A stretch of DNA of 64,000 nt from Desulfobulbus rhabdoformis (GTDB taxonomy: Bacteria; Desulfobacterota; Desulfobulbia; Desulfobulbales; Desulfobulbaceae). Below, piece after piece: positions 43,395 to 53,804 of this stretch (its first letter is position 1; each line of letters begins with the position of its first letter). The stretch covers positions 56,969 to 120,968 of the forward strand of contig NZ_JAFFQA010000012.1 of NCBI RefSeq assembly GCF_016919065.1, in the 5' to 3' direction. The notes beneath the pieces were generated by a model. The model saw only the letters and a program-made list of their open reading frames with translations. It had not been told where the DNA came from and ran no database searches. Made by a program: the position numbers and the translations under genes.

Positions 43395-44732
43395 ATGAAT
43401 GTTCTTATCTACGGTGCCACTGAGACCGGCTATATAGTGGCCTCTCAGCTGTACCGCAAACACAATATAACCATTGTTGACGATGTAGATCGCCTGCCTG
43501 ATAAATTTAATAATCTGGATATCAGCTTTGTGGCCGGGAACGGCGCTGATGTACAGGTGCTTGAGCGGGCCAATACGGCCAAGGCCGATCTGTTTATCGC
43601 CTGTTCGTTAATTGATGAGGCAAACATCGTTGCCTGCTGGACAGCAAAGAAAATTATCGAGGTCGAAACCATCTGCTTTGTTCGCCGGATGGAACTGTAT
43701 CGCAACCTCAATTCACTCTCGCAAAATCGATATCAAACCAAATACGATATCGACACCATCATCTGGCCGGAGCAACTCCTGACCCAGGATATTTTTCGGA
43801 TTGTCTCCGTGCCTGATGCCATTGATGTGGAATATTTCGTGCGTGGCAAGGCGAAAATGTTTGAGTACCGGATCAAAGAGCACTCCAATATTTGTAATCT
43901 CCGCATCATGGATTGCTCTTTTCCCCAGAATGTGCTCATTGTCGGGATTACCCGCGACCACAATCTCTTTATCCCCAACGGTGCCACCACCATCCAGGCT
44001 GATGACAAAGTCATCTTTATGGGGACCGGGCCGGCTCTGGATATACTTGCGGCCCAGTTTTCCCAAAACGTCAACAAGATCAAGACAGCCTCGGTCATTG
44101 GTGGGGGCTCCGTCGGTTTTATGCTGGCGCAGAAGCTGGAGCAGGCAGGTATTCGGGTCAAACTGATCGAGCACGATAACGCCCGTTGTGTCTATCTTGC
44201 AGATAACCTGAAAAAAAGTCTGATCCTGGAAGGCGACGGGACGGATCTGGAACTGCTGGAAGGTGAGAGTATCGGCGAGAGTGATGTCACCGTCTGCGTC
44301 ACCAACAACGATGAAAAAAACCTGCTCTGTTCGCTCCTGGCCAAGCAGCTCGGTTGCGAGCGTATCATCACCCGTGTGGGCAACGTGCGCAACTCGGCCC
44401 TGTTTGAGCGGGTGGGGATCGATGTGGTGGTCTCGCCGCGCGAGTCAGCGCTCAAAGAGTTGCTCAACCGACTGCACGCTAAGGATGTCAATATCCTGGC
44501 CCTTGTTGAGGGAGGGCAGGGCGAGGTTCTGCGGTTGACCCTGCCGGAGAGCTTTACCGAAACCCTGGTCCGTGAGTTCAAGCTTCCGGCTCGTGCTATC
44601 ATCGGCCTGGTGATTCGTGGCCGCAACGTGATCTTTCCCCATGGTGAGACTGCCCTGATGAAGGGCGATCAGCTTATCATCTTCACCATGGCCAAGGATG
44701 CCGAGGCCATCAAGGCGGCCTTCGCCAAATGA
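43395..44732 (+). CDS. trkA: Trk potassium uptake regulatory subunit TrkA
   Basis: Cytoplasmic nucleotide-gated regulator of the TrkH potassium channel. The 445-residue protein has two RCK-N and RCK-C halves. The second half has a canonical nucleotide loop (VIGGGSVGFMLAQKL). The first half has the altered loop GATETG, so NAD may bind mainly to one half. It overlaps trkH by ATGA. Confidence 0.96.
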   Translation: MNVLIYGATETGYIVASQLYRKHNITIVDDVDRLPDKFNNLDISFVAGNGADVQVLERANTAKADLFIACSLIDEANIVACWTAKKIIEVETICFVRRMELYRNLNSLSQNRYQTKYDIDTIIWPEQLLTQDIFRIVSVPDAIDVEYFVRGKAKMFEYRIKEHSNICNLRIMDCSFPQNVLIVGITRDHNLFIPNGATTIQADDKVIFMGTGPALDILAAQFSQNVNKIKTASVIGGGSVGFMLAQKLEQAGIRVKLIEHDNARCVYLADNLKKSLILEGDGTDLELLEGESIGESDVTVCVTNNDEKNLLCSLLAKQLGCERIITRVGNVRNSALFERVGIDVVVSPRESALKELLNRLHAKDVNILALVEGGQGEVLRLTLPESFTETLVREFKLPARAIIGLVIRGRNVIFPHGETALMKGDQLIIFTMAKDAEAIKAAFAK

Positions 44733-46204
44733 AGATAACCGCGATTGTCAATGTTATCGGGATTATACTGGTAGCCCTGGGCACCATTATGCTCACTCCC
44801 ATATCGGTGGCGCTGATCACCGGTGAGTATGGTTCCATCCTGCCCTTTGTTGTTGCCTGTGGCTCCAGTGTGGCGCTGGGGTTTTTGTTCCAGTGGTACG
44901 GAGGCTTTTCCCGGGACTTTGACAACCTCAAGCGTACAGAGGGCATGTTGATCGTGACCCTGGCCTGGTTGGTCACCGGCTGTATCGGTGCCATTCCCTT
45001 CCTTTTTTACCAGTTGGGGCCACTGGATGCTTATTTTGAGTCAATATCGGGCTTTACCACCACCGGTGCCACCATCCTCAAGGATTTTGCTCCGTATCCC
45101 AAGACCTTTTTTTTCTGGCGCAGTCTCAGTCAGTGGCTGGGCGGTATGGGGATCATCGTTTTGTTTGTCGCCATCCTGCCCCAGTTTGCCGTGGCCGGGC
45201 GACAGATGTTTTTTGCCGAGGCCCCAGGCCCCACAGAAGAAAAAGTGACCCCGCGTATCACCCATACGGCAAAAGCCCTGTGGATGATTTACATCCTCCT
45301 GACCCTCTTGGAGATGGTGGTACTCTCACTGCAGGGCATGCCGGTCTTTGATGCGGTCTGCAACTCCTTTTCCACCATGGCCGCCGGTGGTTTCTCTCCT
45401 AATGGTCAGTCAATTCAAGGCTACAACAGCAGCAGTATTACCTGGACCATTACCCTGTTCATGTTTCTTGCCGGGGGGAACTTTGCCTTGCAGTACCGGG
45501 TCTTTTTTCAGGCCAAGTTCCGTTCGCTGATCAACAATGAGGAGTTTCGGTTCTACCTGATTATCGTGGTGGTCATGTCGCTTCTGCTCTGCTCCTCCCT
45601 GATGTTGGTTGAAGGGGATGACTGGCAGACAGGGCTGCGGGAGAGCTTTTTCCAGATAGCCTCCATCATCACCACCACAGGCTTTGCCTCTGAGGACTTC
45701 GGCCTCTGGGCCATCCCTGCCCAGACCATTCTCTTTACCATGATGCTTGTGGGGGGCTGCGCCGGTTCCGCCGGTGGCGGCGTGAAAGTGGTACGTGTGC
45801 TTTTTGGGCTTAAATATCTCAAACGAGAGATCGCCCAGGTGGTGCACCCCAAGGCGGTGTTGCCCATCAAAATCGACCGGGTCACGGTGCCAGGGGATAT
45901 TCAACGCCAGATCCTGGGGTTTCTTCTCTTTTATATTGCTCTTGCGACCCTTTCCTCATTGATCGTCACGGTGATCGAGCATGATCCTGTGGTCGGCATC
46001 ATCGGAACAGCCGCCACTATTGGCAACATCGGCCCCGGCTATGGAACCATCGGCCCCATGGGCAGCTTTGGTAATCTCTCTCCCTGGACCAAGGGGATTT
46101 TTATTGTTGATATGGTGGTAGGCAGGCTGGAGCTTATTCCCTTTTTGGCGATGCTCCATCCTGATTTCTGGACTTTTAAACGCAAACTGGCGCGAAAAGG
46201 ATGA
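44729..46204 (+). CDS. trkH: Trk potassium transporter TrkH
   Basis: A 491-residue membrane potassium channel/transporter with repeated pore loops. SGFTTTGAT, TMAAGGFSPNG, TTTGFASEDFG and GNIGPGYG are the four selectivity-filter segments of the Trk family. It starts inside the end of trkA and itself overlaps the next gene by ATGA, so all three are read from one message. Confidence 0.96.
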   Translation: MKITAIVNVIGIILVALGTIMLTPISVALITGEYGSILPFVVACGSSVALGFLFQWYGGFSRDFDNLKRTEGMLIVTLAWLVTGCIGAIPFLFYQLGPLDAYFESISGFTTTGATILKDFAPYPKTFFFWRSLSQWLGGMGIIVLFVAILPQFAVAGRQMFFAEAPGPTEEKVTPRITHTAKALWMIYILLTLLEMVVLSLQGMPVFDAVCNSFSTMAAGGFSPNGQSIQGYNSSSITWTITLFMFLAGGNFALQYRVFFQAKFRSLINNEEFRFYLIIVVVMSLLLCSSLMLVEGDDWQTGLRESFFQIASIITTTGFASEDFGLWAIPAQTILFTMMLVGGCAGSAGGGVKVVRVLFGLKYLKREIAQVVHPKAVLPIKIDRVTVPGDIQRQILGFLLFYIALATLSSLIVTVIEHDPVVGIIGTAATIGNIGPGYGTIGPMGSFGNLSPWTKGIFIVDMVVGRLELIPFLAMLHPDFWTFKRKLARKG

Positions 46205-47340
46205 GCTCAAGCAAGCAACCTTTGACAGCAGAGCCCTACGGTGGATTTGAACAGGGACCGATTCGGCCCCCCAGTGAGGCCAACAGCCTGCTTCTTCGGG
46301 TAACTCGCAACTGCCCCTGGAATAAGTGTACCTTTTGCGGGCTCTACAAAGGGCAGCAATTCAGTCGCCGCCCGCTTGCGCATGTATTGGAAGATATAAA
46401 GACCGTTCAAGGCTTTGTTGGACAGCTCCAGCGCAAGGATCCCGTTGATGTGGATGCTTTAAGCTGGAGTGAGCAGGTGGCCTATTATGCTGCCCGGACC
46501 TGGGTGATGGATGGCTGTCAGTCGGTTTTTCTCCAGGATTCCAACAGCCTGATCATTAAGCCTCAGGAACTGATAACCATACTGGAGGCGCTCCGTAGCG
46601 CCTTTCCCCAGATAGAGCGGATCACCTCCTATGCCCGTTCGCAGACTATCGCCCGCATGGATGCCTCTGATCTTGCCTCCATTGCCGCAACGGGGCTCAA
46701 TCGCATTCATATTGGGTTGGAATCGGGCTCCGATGCAGTCCTCGTCCGCGTGAAAAAGGGTGCCGATGCGCACATCCATGTCAAGGCGGGAATCATGGTC
46801 AAAGAGGCAGGTATTGAACTCTCGGAATATTTCATGCCGGGACTGGGAGGGGAGGAACTCTCCCAGGCGCATGCCCAGGAGAGTGCGGCGGTCTTAAATC
46901 AGATCAATCCGGATTTTATCCGTCTGCGGACCTTGGCCCTGCCAGACTCCCTTGAGCTGACGAAAGAGCAGGTTGCAGGTCGTTTTAAAAAACTCGGCGA
47001 TAAACAAACGGCTGAGGAACTCCACCTCTTTCTCCGCTCGCTCTCCGGGATAACCAGTCAGGTGAAAAGCGATCATATTCTCAATCTCTTTGAGGAGATT
47101 GAAGGGCGGCTTCCAGAGGACCAGTCACGAATGCTGAAGGTCATTGACACCTTCCTTGCTCTTTCATCAGACGAGCGGATCCTCTATCAGATAGGACGCC
47201 GTTGCGGTGTCTTTCATGCACTTGCTGATCTCAAGCACCCTTCACTCAGAGCCCGTGCCCAGCAGTATGTGGAGCAGTGGATGGTGACTCCGGAAAATGT
47301 GGATCGAATCTGTGATCAATTAATGCAGCGCTTTATCTGA
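46201..47340 (+). CDS. Radical SAM protein (CX4CX2C type)
   Basis: A 379-residue radical SAM enzyme with CPWNKCTFC near residue 38, preceded by the family block RPPSEANSLLLRVT. It has the HIGLESGSD segment of coproporphyrinogen-oxidase/Elp3-like radical SAM proteins. It is translationally coupled to trkH by ATGA, an unexpected neighbour. A paralogue sharing the same N-terminal block lies at 57752-58621. The reaction is unknown. Confidence 0.87.
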   Translation: MSSSKQPLTAEPYGGFEQGPIRPPSEANSLLLRVTRNCPWNKCTFCGLYKGQQFSRRPLAHVLEDIKTVQGFVGQLQRKDPVDVDALSWSEQVAYYAARTWVMDGCQSVFLQDSNSLIIKPQELITILEALRSAFPQIERITSYARSQTIARMDASDLASIAATGLNRIHIGLESGSDAVLVRVKKGADAHIHVKAGIMVKEAGIELSEYFMPGLGGEELSQAHAQESAAVLNQINPDFIRLRTLALPDSLELTKEQVAGRFKKLGDKQTAEELHLFLRSLSGITSQVKSDHILNLFEEIEGRLPEDQSRMLKVIDTFLALSSDERILYQIGRRCGVFHALADLKHPSLRARAQQYVEQWMVTPENVDRICDQLMQRFI

Positions 47341-47360
47341 CTCTTAATCGGTGCCGACAG

Positions 47361-47378
47361 TTGCTCACGGATTCAGGC
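47361..47378. repeat. Family B repeat, solo arm at the 3' end of the chemoreceptor gene
   Basis: TTGCTCACGGATTCAGGC is the right arm of the palindromic family. It overlaps the stop codon of the chemoreceptor on the minus strand, and lies between two convergent genes. Confidence 0.6.
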
Positions 47379-49529
47379 CTTTTTGAGACAACTCACATAA
47401 CCACGATCTACCCTTTTGATATGGTTGATCAGCCAGTCGCTGAGGAAATTCATCAGATCCAGCGTGATGGTGACGCTGCCACTTTCGAATTGTTTTTGAA
47501 AATCAACCACCTGAGCCACCAGCTTCTCGTGTTCACGTTTGTGAGCGTCAAGTTTTGGATATCCCGCCTCCTCCATCATTCGTTCTTCGTCTTTAAAATG
47601 TTCCACCGTATACTGGGCCAGTTCCGCAAGGGTTGCGCCAAGGACTGATTTCCCCGCGCGAACACGCATGGCGTGATGCAGTTTGTTCACCAGATCCACC
47701 AAGTGGTGATGCTGTTGATCGATGGCGTCGATACCAAAGCTGATGGAACTGTCCCAGGTGATGAGATCCGGGGCATCGTCCGTCTGGGCAGGTCCCTTGG
47801 CCTGGGTCCTATCCACCTTGAACTCACCAATCATGACCTTTAAATCAGACGCCAGACGGGTGAGATCGCTGGCATTGACACTCACCTTATGACTACTGTC
47901 GGCGATGGTGCGGGCGATGGTGTTGACCTCGGTGATATCCGATGCAATCTCGCCGGAAAAGGTACTACTGGTGGCCACATTGCGGCTGACTTCGTCTATG
48001 CCGGTTGAGGCCTGGTGCAGGTTCTCGATGATTTCCACCGATGCGTTTCTCTGCGTCTCCACCGAGGAACTGATCGAAGATACCGTGGTGTCCACCTCGT
48101 TGATTACCTCGGCAATGTTGCCGATATCACCCACTGTTTCCTGAATGTGGTTCTGAATCCCCTCAATTTGTCGCCTAATATTCAAGGTGGCCTCAGCAGT
48201 TTGCTTGGCCAGCTCCTTAATCTCGTTGGCAACCACGGCAAAGCCCTTGCCCGACTCACCAGCCCTTGCCGCCTCAATGGTGGCATTGAGGGCCAGCAGA
48301 TTGGTCTGTTCGGAAATTTCAGTAATAACCTCGGTTACCTTGTTTATTTCCGCTGCCGCCTTGCCCAGGTCATTGACTTTGGTTGAGGCCTGCAGCATTT
48401 CATCCACCGCCTTATTGGAGATGGAGCGGGCAGTCTCTGAACTGTTCCCTATTTCCTGCATCATCTGATTGAGATTATCAACGGTTGAGGCCACGATACG
48501 GACATTGGTCGCAGCCTCTTCAGTGGCAGCTGCCACTGAATGCATATTTTGACTCATCTCACTTGCTGCTCGGGCAACAGCCGATGATTTTTTCCCCATG
48601 GAAGTTACGCCTTCATCCATCTGTTTGGAGATGATCAAAAGCTGATTGGCAGAGGCAGTCACGGTTTCGAAATATTCAGCAATGTTACGGACAATGTCAT
48701 GCAGTTTGCTGATAAAGGCGTTAAACCAACCCGCCATTCTGCCCACTTCATCTTTGCCATGTACATCGAGTCGTTTGGTTAAATCACCTTCCCCCTGAGC
48801 GATCTCCCGCAGGATCTCACCCGTATTGACGATGGGGGCGGTGATGCGCTTGCTTAAAAAAGCCACCAGGACCAACGTCAGGACAAAGGTGACGGCAATG
48901 ATCAGCCCCAGGTGCAGACGCTGTGTAGAAATAACAGAGCTGATTTCCGCCTTCTTCTTGGCAATGGCCAGGTCGATATCACTGAGGTATATCCCCGTGC
49001 CCACCAGCCAGTTCCAGGCGGGAAAGGCTTTTACATAGGCCATTTTATCCTCAGGTTGATTGTGTCCAGGTTTCTGCCAGGAATACCTAACCATCCCTTC
49101 GCCTTTGGTGCGGGCAATCTGACTGAAGTGCTGAAACATGTATTCACCCTTGGCGTCCTGGAAGTTGACCATGTTCTTTCCTTCCAGGTTGGGACTGGCA
49201 GGATGCATGACCATGGTTGAATCCAGTGTGTTGACCCAAAGGTAGTTGTTGTCTCCGTACCGCATGGAGCGAAGTGTCTCCATCGCCAACTGTTTGCGTT
49301 GGTCCAGTGTTAGATTATCCTGGCTTGCGGCATGTTCAATGACCTTATAGGCCACTTCCACCAGGTTTTTGATCATCGAGGTTTTATCTTCTATCATGGA
49401 AGCTCGGATGGTCTCGAGTTCTTTTTGCCCCTGCCGGTTAAGCGATTGTGAAGACCAGTAGAGGGAGAGGAGGCCAAGCAGAAGCAGACCGGCGCTGGAG
49501 GTAAGAAGGATTTTTTTGAAAATGTTCAT
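47373..49529 (-). CDS. Methyl-accepting chemotaxis protein with C-terminal hemerythrin
   Basis: A 718-residue chemoreceptor. It has a membrane segment at residues 7-25 and a periplasmic Cache domain with [21 protein letters not shown] second membrane segment ([20 protein letters not shown]), a HAMP domain and a signalling coiled coil with the tip [20 protein letters not shown] follow. Residues about 590-710 form a hemerythrin with the iron ligands seen in [25 protein letters not shown] and INHIKRVD. It probably senses oxygen or redox state. ATG 49529 gives the first membrane helix at once; the frame extends 13 codons to 49568. Its stop codon lies inside a family B repeat arm. Confidence 0.9.
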   Translation of the reverse strand: MNIFKKILLTSSAGLLLLGLLSLYWSSQSLNRQGQKELETIRASMIEDKTSMIKNLVEVAYKVIEHAASQDNLTLDQRKQLAMETLRSMRYGDNNYLWVNTLDSTMVMHPASPNLEGKNMVNFQDAKGEYMFQHFSQIARTKGEGMVRYSWQKPGHNQPEDKMAYVKAFPAWNWLVGTGIYLSDIDLAIAKKKAEISSVISTQRLHLGLIIAVTFVLTLVLVAFLSKRITAPIVNTGEILREIAQGEGDLTKRLDVHGKDEVGRMAGWFNAFISKLHDIVRNIAEYFETVTASANQLLIISKQMDEGVTSMGKKSSAVARAASEMSQNMHSVAAATEEAATNVRIVASTVDNLNQMMQEIGNSSETARSISNKAVDEMLQASTKVNDLGKAAAEINKVTEVITEISEQTNLLALNATIEAARAGESGKGFAVVANEIKELAKQTAEATLNIRRQIEGIQNHIQETVGDIGNIAEVINEVDTTVSSISSSVETQRNASVEIIENLHQASTGIDEVSRNVATSSTFSGEIASDITEVNTIARTIADSSHKVSVNASDLTRLASDLKVMIGEFKVDRTQAKGPAQTDDAPDLITWDSSISFGIDAIDQQHHHLVDLVNKLHHAMRVRAGKSVLGATLAELAQYTVEHFKDEERMMEEAGYPKLDAHKREHEKLVAQVVDFQKQFESGSVTITLDLMNFLSDWLINHIKRVDRGYVSCLKKA

Positions 49530-49838
49530 TGCAGTTGTTCGCGGGCTGAAGAGAGAAGGAAACCGCATCGTCTGATGCAGTAATTGTGCATATACTTTGA
49601 GTATATGCAGGATTTTTTGATGACGTCAAGCAAGCCTCGATTTGAATCGTGTTAAGAAGCCTAAATATGCTCATCAGGCTATGACCAAGGAAGAGGCTGG
49701 TGATTTCCCAGGAGGTATGTTGGAAAATTTTCCTAGGTTTACGGGAATAACAAAAATTATTGTCTCTGGTGTTTCCCTCGTATTTGTTTCCCTGTATAGT
49801 GCCGCAAATATTGCTATTAAACAAATGTACACTGCACC
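49530..49838. other. Divergent gap between chemoreceptor and Arg-rich gene
   Basis: About 310 bases; promoters of both genes should lie here. No repeat or RNA was recognised, and the open frames are not protein-like. Confidence 0.4.
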
Positions 49839-50150
49839 ATGGATTTAGAAATATCTGATCAAAACGTCGCTTTGGCTGAGCCACAAAGTGGTTTTGTTGA
49901 ACGACGAGTGGCAACAACCGACCGAAGGCGAAAAGGGGATCGCCGCTGTGGCCGTGAACGACGAATCGATCCCCGCCTTACCTCACGTAAGCCTAACAGA
50001 TCCATCATAGAGTGGGTGCGTTCCATTACCCGTCTGCGACTGGGGGTGGACCGTAGAAAAAATCGCGACCGTCGTCGGCAATATGACCGCCGGCAATTCA
50101 CCCCTACCTCCTTGCTGAGCCAAGAAGAGTTAGCTGATCTGCTCTCCTGA
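49839..50150 (+). CDS. Small arginine-rich protein with DRR repeats
   Basis: A 103-residue, strongly basic protein. Short repeats of the form (D/E)RR occur at ERRVATTDRRRKGDRR, RERRID and DRRKNRDRRRQYDRR. No membrane segment. The ATG at 49839 opens an isolated gene before the ClC channel. Function is unknown; the charge pattern suggests RNA or acidic-partner binding, but that is guesswork. Confidence 0.6.
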   Translation: MDLEISDQNVALAEPQSGFVERRVATTDRRRKGDRRCGRERRIDPRLTSRKPNRSIIEWVRSITRLRLGVDRRKNRDRRRQYDRRQFTPTSLLSQEELADLLS

Positions 50151-50154
50151 AACT

Positions 50155-50214
50155 CAATCAAGAAACCTCGTTCAAGCAGAGCAATTTTTTGCTGGCAACA
50201 GGCTTGATTGTTTA
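50155..50214 (+). terminator. Possible weak terminator after the Arg-rich gene
   Basis: Inverted repeat CAATCAAG (50155-50162) and CTTGATTG (50203-50210), followed by TTT and an A-rich stretch. It is a weak candidate. Confidence 0.35.
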
Positions 50215-50428
50215 AAAAATTTGTTGCCCTCCATTGGGAGCGCGTTACTCTTACAGGCGGTTAGTAACAGCTCTCCGCCCCCTTCACTCTGTTCGTCCCT
50301 CCAACCTGAGCCCCCAGGTGAAAAAGGATCAACCCACTCTGTGTTCGTGACAGGGGAGGCGTGTTGTCTGTTTTTTCACACCTTGCGGTAACCGCTTTCC
50401 GCCTTTGCCGCCACATTGGAGGCTTGCC

Positions 50429-52261
50429 ATGAGTCAGCTTGGGCAACAGGAATCACCACCCATTCATCCCCCTCTTTCCCGTATATCGTTACTGCTGCTG
50501 GCAGTACTCACCGGTGTTGTTGCCGGTATTGGCGCCCTTTTGTTTCGCGGTCTTATCGCCCTTGTGCATAATGGATTATTTCTGGGAACCTATGGCCTGA
50601 GTTATGATGCCAACCAGCACACTCCCCTGAGTCCCTGGGGGCTGGCAGTCATTTTTGTGCCAGTGCTTGGCGCCCTGATTGTTACCTTTCTTGTTACCAA
50701 ATTCGCACCAGAGGCCAAGGGGCACGGTGTCCCAGAAGTGATGGATGCGGTATATTATGGGAAAGGTCTCATTCGCCCGATGGTGGCTCTGTTTAAGGCC
50801 CTGGCCTCAGCCTTCTGCATCGGCACCGGAGGCTCGGTTGGCCGTGAAGGCCCCATAGCCCAGATCGGTTCCGCCTTTGGCTCGACCATGAGTCAGATTT
50901 TTCCCATGACTGCCAAGCAGCGCATAACCCTGATCGCAGCCGGGGCAGGGGGCGGCATTGCCGCAACGTTTAACACTCCCATCGGTGGGCTGCTTTTTGC
51001 CATCGAGCTTTTGATGCATGAGGTCAGTGTTTCGACCCTGGTCCCGGTTGCCTTGGCCACCGTCACCGCCACCTACATTGGTCAGCTTTTTTTTGGGGTA
51101 CACCCCGCCTTTGTTATTCCTGCGCTGGAACAACCCTATTTCTCAGTTCTGAGTCCCTGGTTACTGCTTTACTATGCAGTCCTTGGGATTGGTATGGGCG
51201 TGTTGGCGACCCTCTATATACGTTCTCTCTATCGTTTTGAGGATCTCTTTGCCGAGTATTCCAAAGCGCATCCCTACCGCTGTCATGCCGGCGGTATGCT
51301 GCTTGTCGGCATCCTGATGTATTTGATCATGCGCGTCACCGGCCATTACTACATTGATGGCGTCGGTTACAGTGCAATTAATGATGCACTCTCCGGGCAG
51401 ATGTCGGCCTTGGGGCTGATGGCTGCCCTTTTTGCCCTCAAGTTGTTGGCGACCTGTCTTACTCTGGGCTCAGGGGGGTCGGGCGGCATTTTTTCGCCGG
51501 CGCTTTTTTTGGGGGCGATCGCAGGCTGTGCGTTTGGCGTGCTCTGCCAGATGGTCTTTCCGAATATGGAGATTAGCCCGGCTGCCTTTGCCGTCGCCGG
51601 GATGGCGGGGATGGTTGGCGGTGCCACCGGTGCTCCCATGACAGCCATTGTCATGATTTTTGAGATGACTCTGGATTACAGTGTTATCCTGCCTATTACT
51701 ATAACCGTGATCCTGAGCTTTGCCCTACGGACGCTGCTGTTAAAAGATTCCATTTACACGCTCAAGCTGGTTCGGCGAGGTCATTTCATGCCCGCTGGCT
51801 TGCAGGTAAACTTGCTGCAAATGCGAACTTCGCAGGATGTGATGCAGGAAAAACCCGCGAGTATTGATCATGAGGCATCGCTGCAGGATCTCTGGAATCT
51901 TGCCCTGTCCCATCCTCAAAAACGTTGGTTTTTGGTGGTAGACGGGCAGAAGGTTGTGGGGGTTATTCCCCGCGATGGTGCCTGGGCAAATGTGATTAAC
52001 CAGGCCGAAGAATCCCAGCAGGTGGCCGCGTATATGCGCCGTGATTTTATTTATGTGGGTGAGCGCGAAAAACTTGTTAACGTGGTCGAACGAATGCATA
52101 CACCCCATGCAGCAGTAGCCTTGGTCCTTGGGCGTGGAGAGCATGGAAACATGCAGAATACGGTTAAGGGCGTGCTCAGTTGGGAGGAGATTGCAGTCGT
52201 GCTTGAAGAGGCGGCCGATCTGTTTAGTGAGTATCGGCAGCCACAATCCCCCGTTTCCTGA
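50429..52261 (+). CDS. ClC-family chloride channel/transporter with CBS domains
   Basis: A 610-residue protein with about eleven membrane helices. The conserved filter regions are GTGGSVGREGPIAQ (with the gating Glu) and GSGGSGGIFSPALFLG. A C-terminal cytoplasmic CBS pair (about residues 455-590) follows, as in regulated bacterial and eukaryotic members. ATG 50429 is supported by GGAGG at 6 bases; an earlier in-frame start adds eight unrelated residues. It could be a channel or a proton-coupled antiporter. Confidence 0.92.
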   Translation: MSQLGQQESPPIHPPLSRISLLLLAVLTGVVAGIGALLFRGLIALVHNGLFLGTYGLSYDANQHTPLSPWGLAVIFVPVLGALIVTFLVTKFAPEAKGHGVPEVMDAVYYGKGLIRPMVALFKALASAFCIGTGGSVGREGPIAQIGSAFGSTMSQIFPMTAKQRITLIAAGAGGGIAATFNTPIGGLLFAIELLMHEVSVSTLVPVALATVTATYIGQLFFGVHPAFVIPALEQPYFSVLSPWLLLYYAVLGIGMGVLATLYIRSLYRFEDLFAEYSKAHPYRCHAGGMLLVGILMYLIMRVTGHYYIDGVGYSAINDALSGQMSALGLMAALFALKLLATCLTLGSGGSGGIFSPALFLGAIAGCAFGVLCQMVFPNMEISPAAFAVAGMAGMVGGATGAPMTAIVMIFEMTLDYSVILPITITVILSFALRTLLLKDSIYTLKLVRRGHFMPAGLQVNLLQMRTSQDVMQEKPASIDHEASLQDLWNLALSHPQKRWFLVVDGQKVVGVIPRDGAWANVINQAEESQQVAAYMRRDFIYVGEREKLVNVVERMHTPHAAVALVLGRGEHGNMQNTVKGVLSWEEIAVVLEEAADLFSEYRQPQSPVS

Positions 52262-52340
52262 TCGCTTGGTCGCAGGCAAAGATCAGGTTGTCGAATAAAA
52301 AAATCGCTGCCACAGATTTTGAAACCCAATCTAAAGGATT

Positions 52341-53804
52341 ATGAAACTATTCTACCGCTTGCTCAGTTCTTTGCTCATCGGCACAATGGCTCTGATCTGC
52401 CTGGATGAGTACATCAATTACAAGATCGAGACCAAACAGTTTAAGCTGGACCTGATGCGCAGTGCTGAGCAAATCGGCACCAGTCTATCCGGTGTGCTAC
52501 GTCACGCCTGGGAACGGGAGGGCGAGGCGGCAGCCCTTGAGCTGCTTGCCCATGCTCAGGTTCCCCACCAGTTTGCTGTGCGCTGGATTGACCAGGGGGC
52601 GAAGTCACAGGGCCAGTTTGTCTTGAGCGCTGATGAGCTGCATCAGCTGGAGCAGGGAATGGTTGTCCATGGCCAGCATCAGGACCAGCAAGGGGAGATT
52701 GATTTTTTTACCTTTATTCCCGTGGGTACGGAACGGGAAAAATGGGGGGCGCTTGAGATCAAACAGCCCATGGTGGCTGTCAGCGACTATTCACACAAAA
52801 TGATGCTGCGGGCCATTCTTATTATCCTTCTTTTTACTTGCATTAACGCGGCTATTCTCTATTTCTTCATGAACAGGAGTATCCGCGTCCCCTTAAAAAG
52901 GCTCATTGAACAGGTCGAGCGCATAGGCCATGGTGATCTCTGTACCACGGTGGCCTTCAAGGGGAATGATGAACTGTCCCGCCTGGCGCAGACGCTCAAT
53001 GAAATGTGTTCGCGCCTCTTGATCGCCAAGGAAAAAATTAAATTTGAATGTGATGCTCGCTTAAAAACCCTGGAGCAGCTCCGGCATACAGAGCGGCTCT
53101 CGACCTTTGGCCTGCTCTCCGCTGGTATCGCCCATGAAATCGGGACCCCGCTCAATGTGGTGGATGGCCGGGCCAAGATGATAATTCGGGAAGAACTCAG
53201 CCCCGAGGAAATCAACGAATGCGCCACCATCATTCAAAACCAGGCCGAACGGATGACCACCATTATTCGCCAGCTTTTGGATTTTACCCGCAGGCCCAAA
53301 TATAAACCGGCCCAAGAGAACATCGTTTTTTTGATGAAGCAGGTGTTTCAGTTTCTCTCCCCCATGGCCAATAAGCAGAATGTCGAGTTTGCCCTCCATG
53401 TCACCCCGAAGGCGGAGGTGATGCTGCAGGCCGATGGCTCACAGTTGCAGCAGGTCTTTGTCAACCTGTTGATGAACGCTATCCAAGCCATGCCCGAAGG
53501 CGGCAAGGTCGATATCTCGGTGGGGAACCTTGCGGCCCATTCCAAGCTGGTGCCCAAAGGCACACTTTCGTCGATTATTGAGCTGCGTATCGAGGATGAG
53601 GGGGAAGGAATCGCAGAAAAAAACCTGAAACATATCTTCACCCCGTTTTTCACCACCAAGACTCTGGGGACCGGTACCGGCCTGGGGCTTTCCATTGCCC
53701 ATGGTATTGTTGAAGAACACGGCGGCTGGATAGATGTGGAAAGTGCGCCAGGGAAGGGGACCTGTTTTAGTATTTATCTTCCGGTTAAAAAGGCGGCGGT
53801 ATGA
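52341..53804 (+). CDS. Membrane sensor histidine kinase
   Basis: A 487-residue kinase. It has an N-terminal membrane helix, a periplasmic sensor (about residues 30-150), a second helix (153-177), HAMP (180-230), HisKA with the phosphorylated His265 in SAGIAHEIGTPLN, and an HATPase domain ending GTGLGLSIAHGIV. AAAGGATT precedes the ATG. It overlaps the response regulator by ATGA, so the two form a cognate pair. The signal is unknown. Confidence 0.92.
   Translation: MKLFYRLLSSLLIGTMALICLDEYINYKIETKQFKLDLMRSAEQIGTSLSGVLRHAWEREGEAAALELLAHAQVPHQFAVRWIDQGAKSQGQFVLSADELHQLEQGMVVHGQHQDQQGEIDFFTFIPVGTEREKWGALEIKQPMVAVSDYSHKMMLRAILIILLFTCINAAILYFFMNRSIRVPLKRLIEQVERIGHGDLCTTVAFKGNDELSRLAQTLNEMCSRLLIAKEKIKFECDARLKTLEQLRHTERLSTFGLLSAGIAHEIGTPLNVVDGRAKMIIREELSPEEINECATIIQNQAERMTTIIRQLLDFTRRPKYKPAQENIVFLMKQVFQFLSPMANKQNVEFALHVTPKAEVMLQADGSQLQQVFVNLLMNAIQAMPEGGKVDISVGNLAAHSKLVPKGTLSSIIELRIEDEGEGIAEKNLKHIFTPFFTTKTLGTGTGLGLSIAHGIVEEHGGWIDVESAPGKGTCFSIYLPVKKAAV

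Noticed and set aside
50155..50428. Possible fluoride riboswitch ahead of the ClC gene
   Set aside because: I did not see the conserved riboswitch core, and the channel has the ordinary GREGP filter rather than the fluoride-type one.
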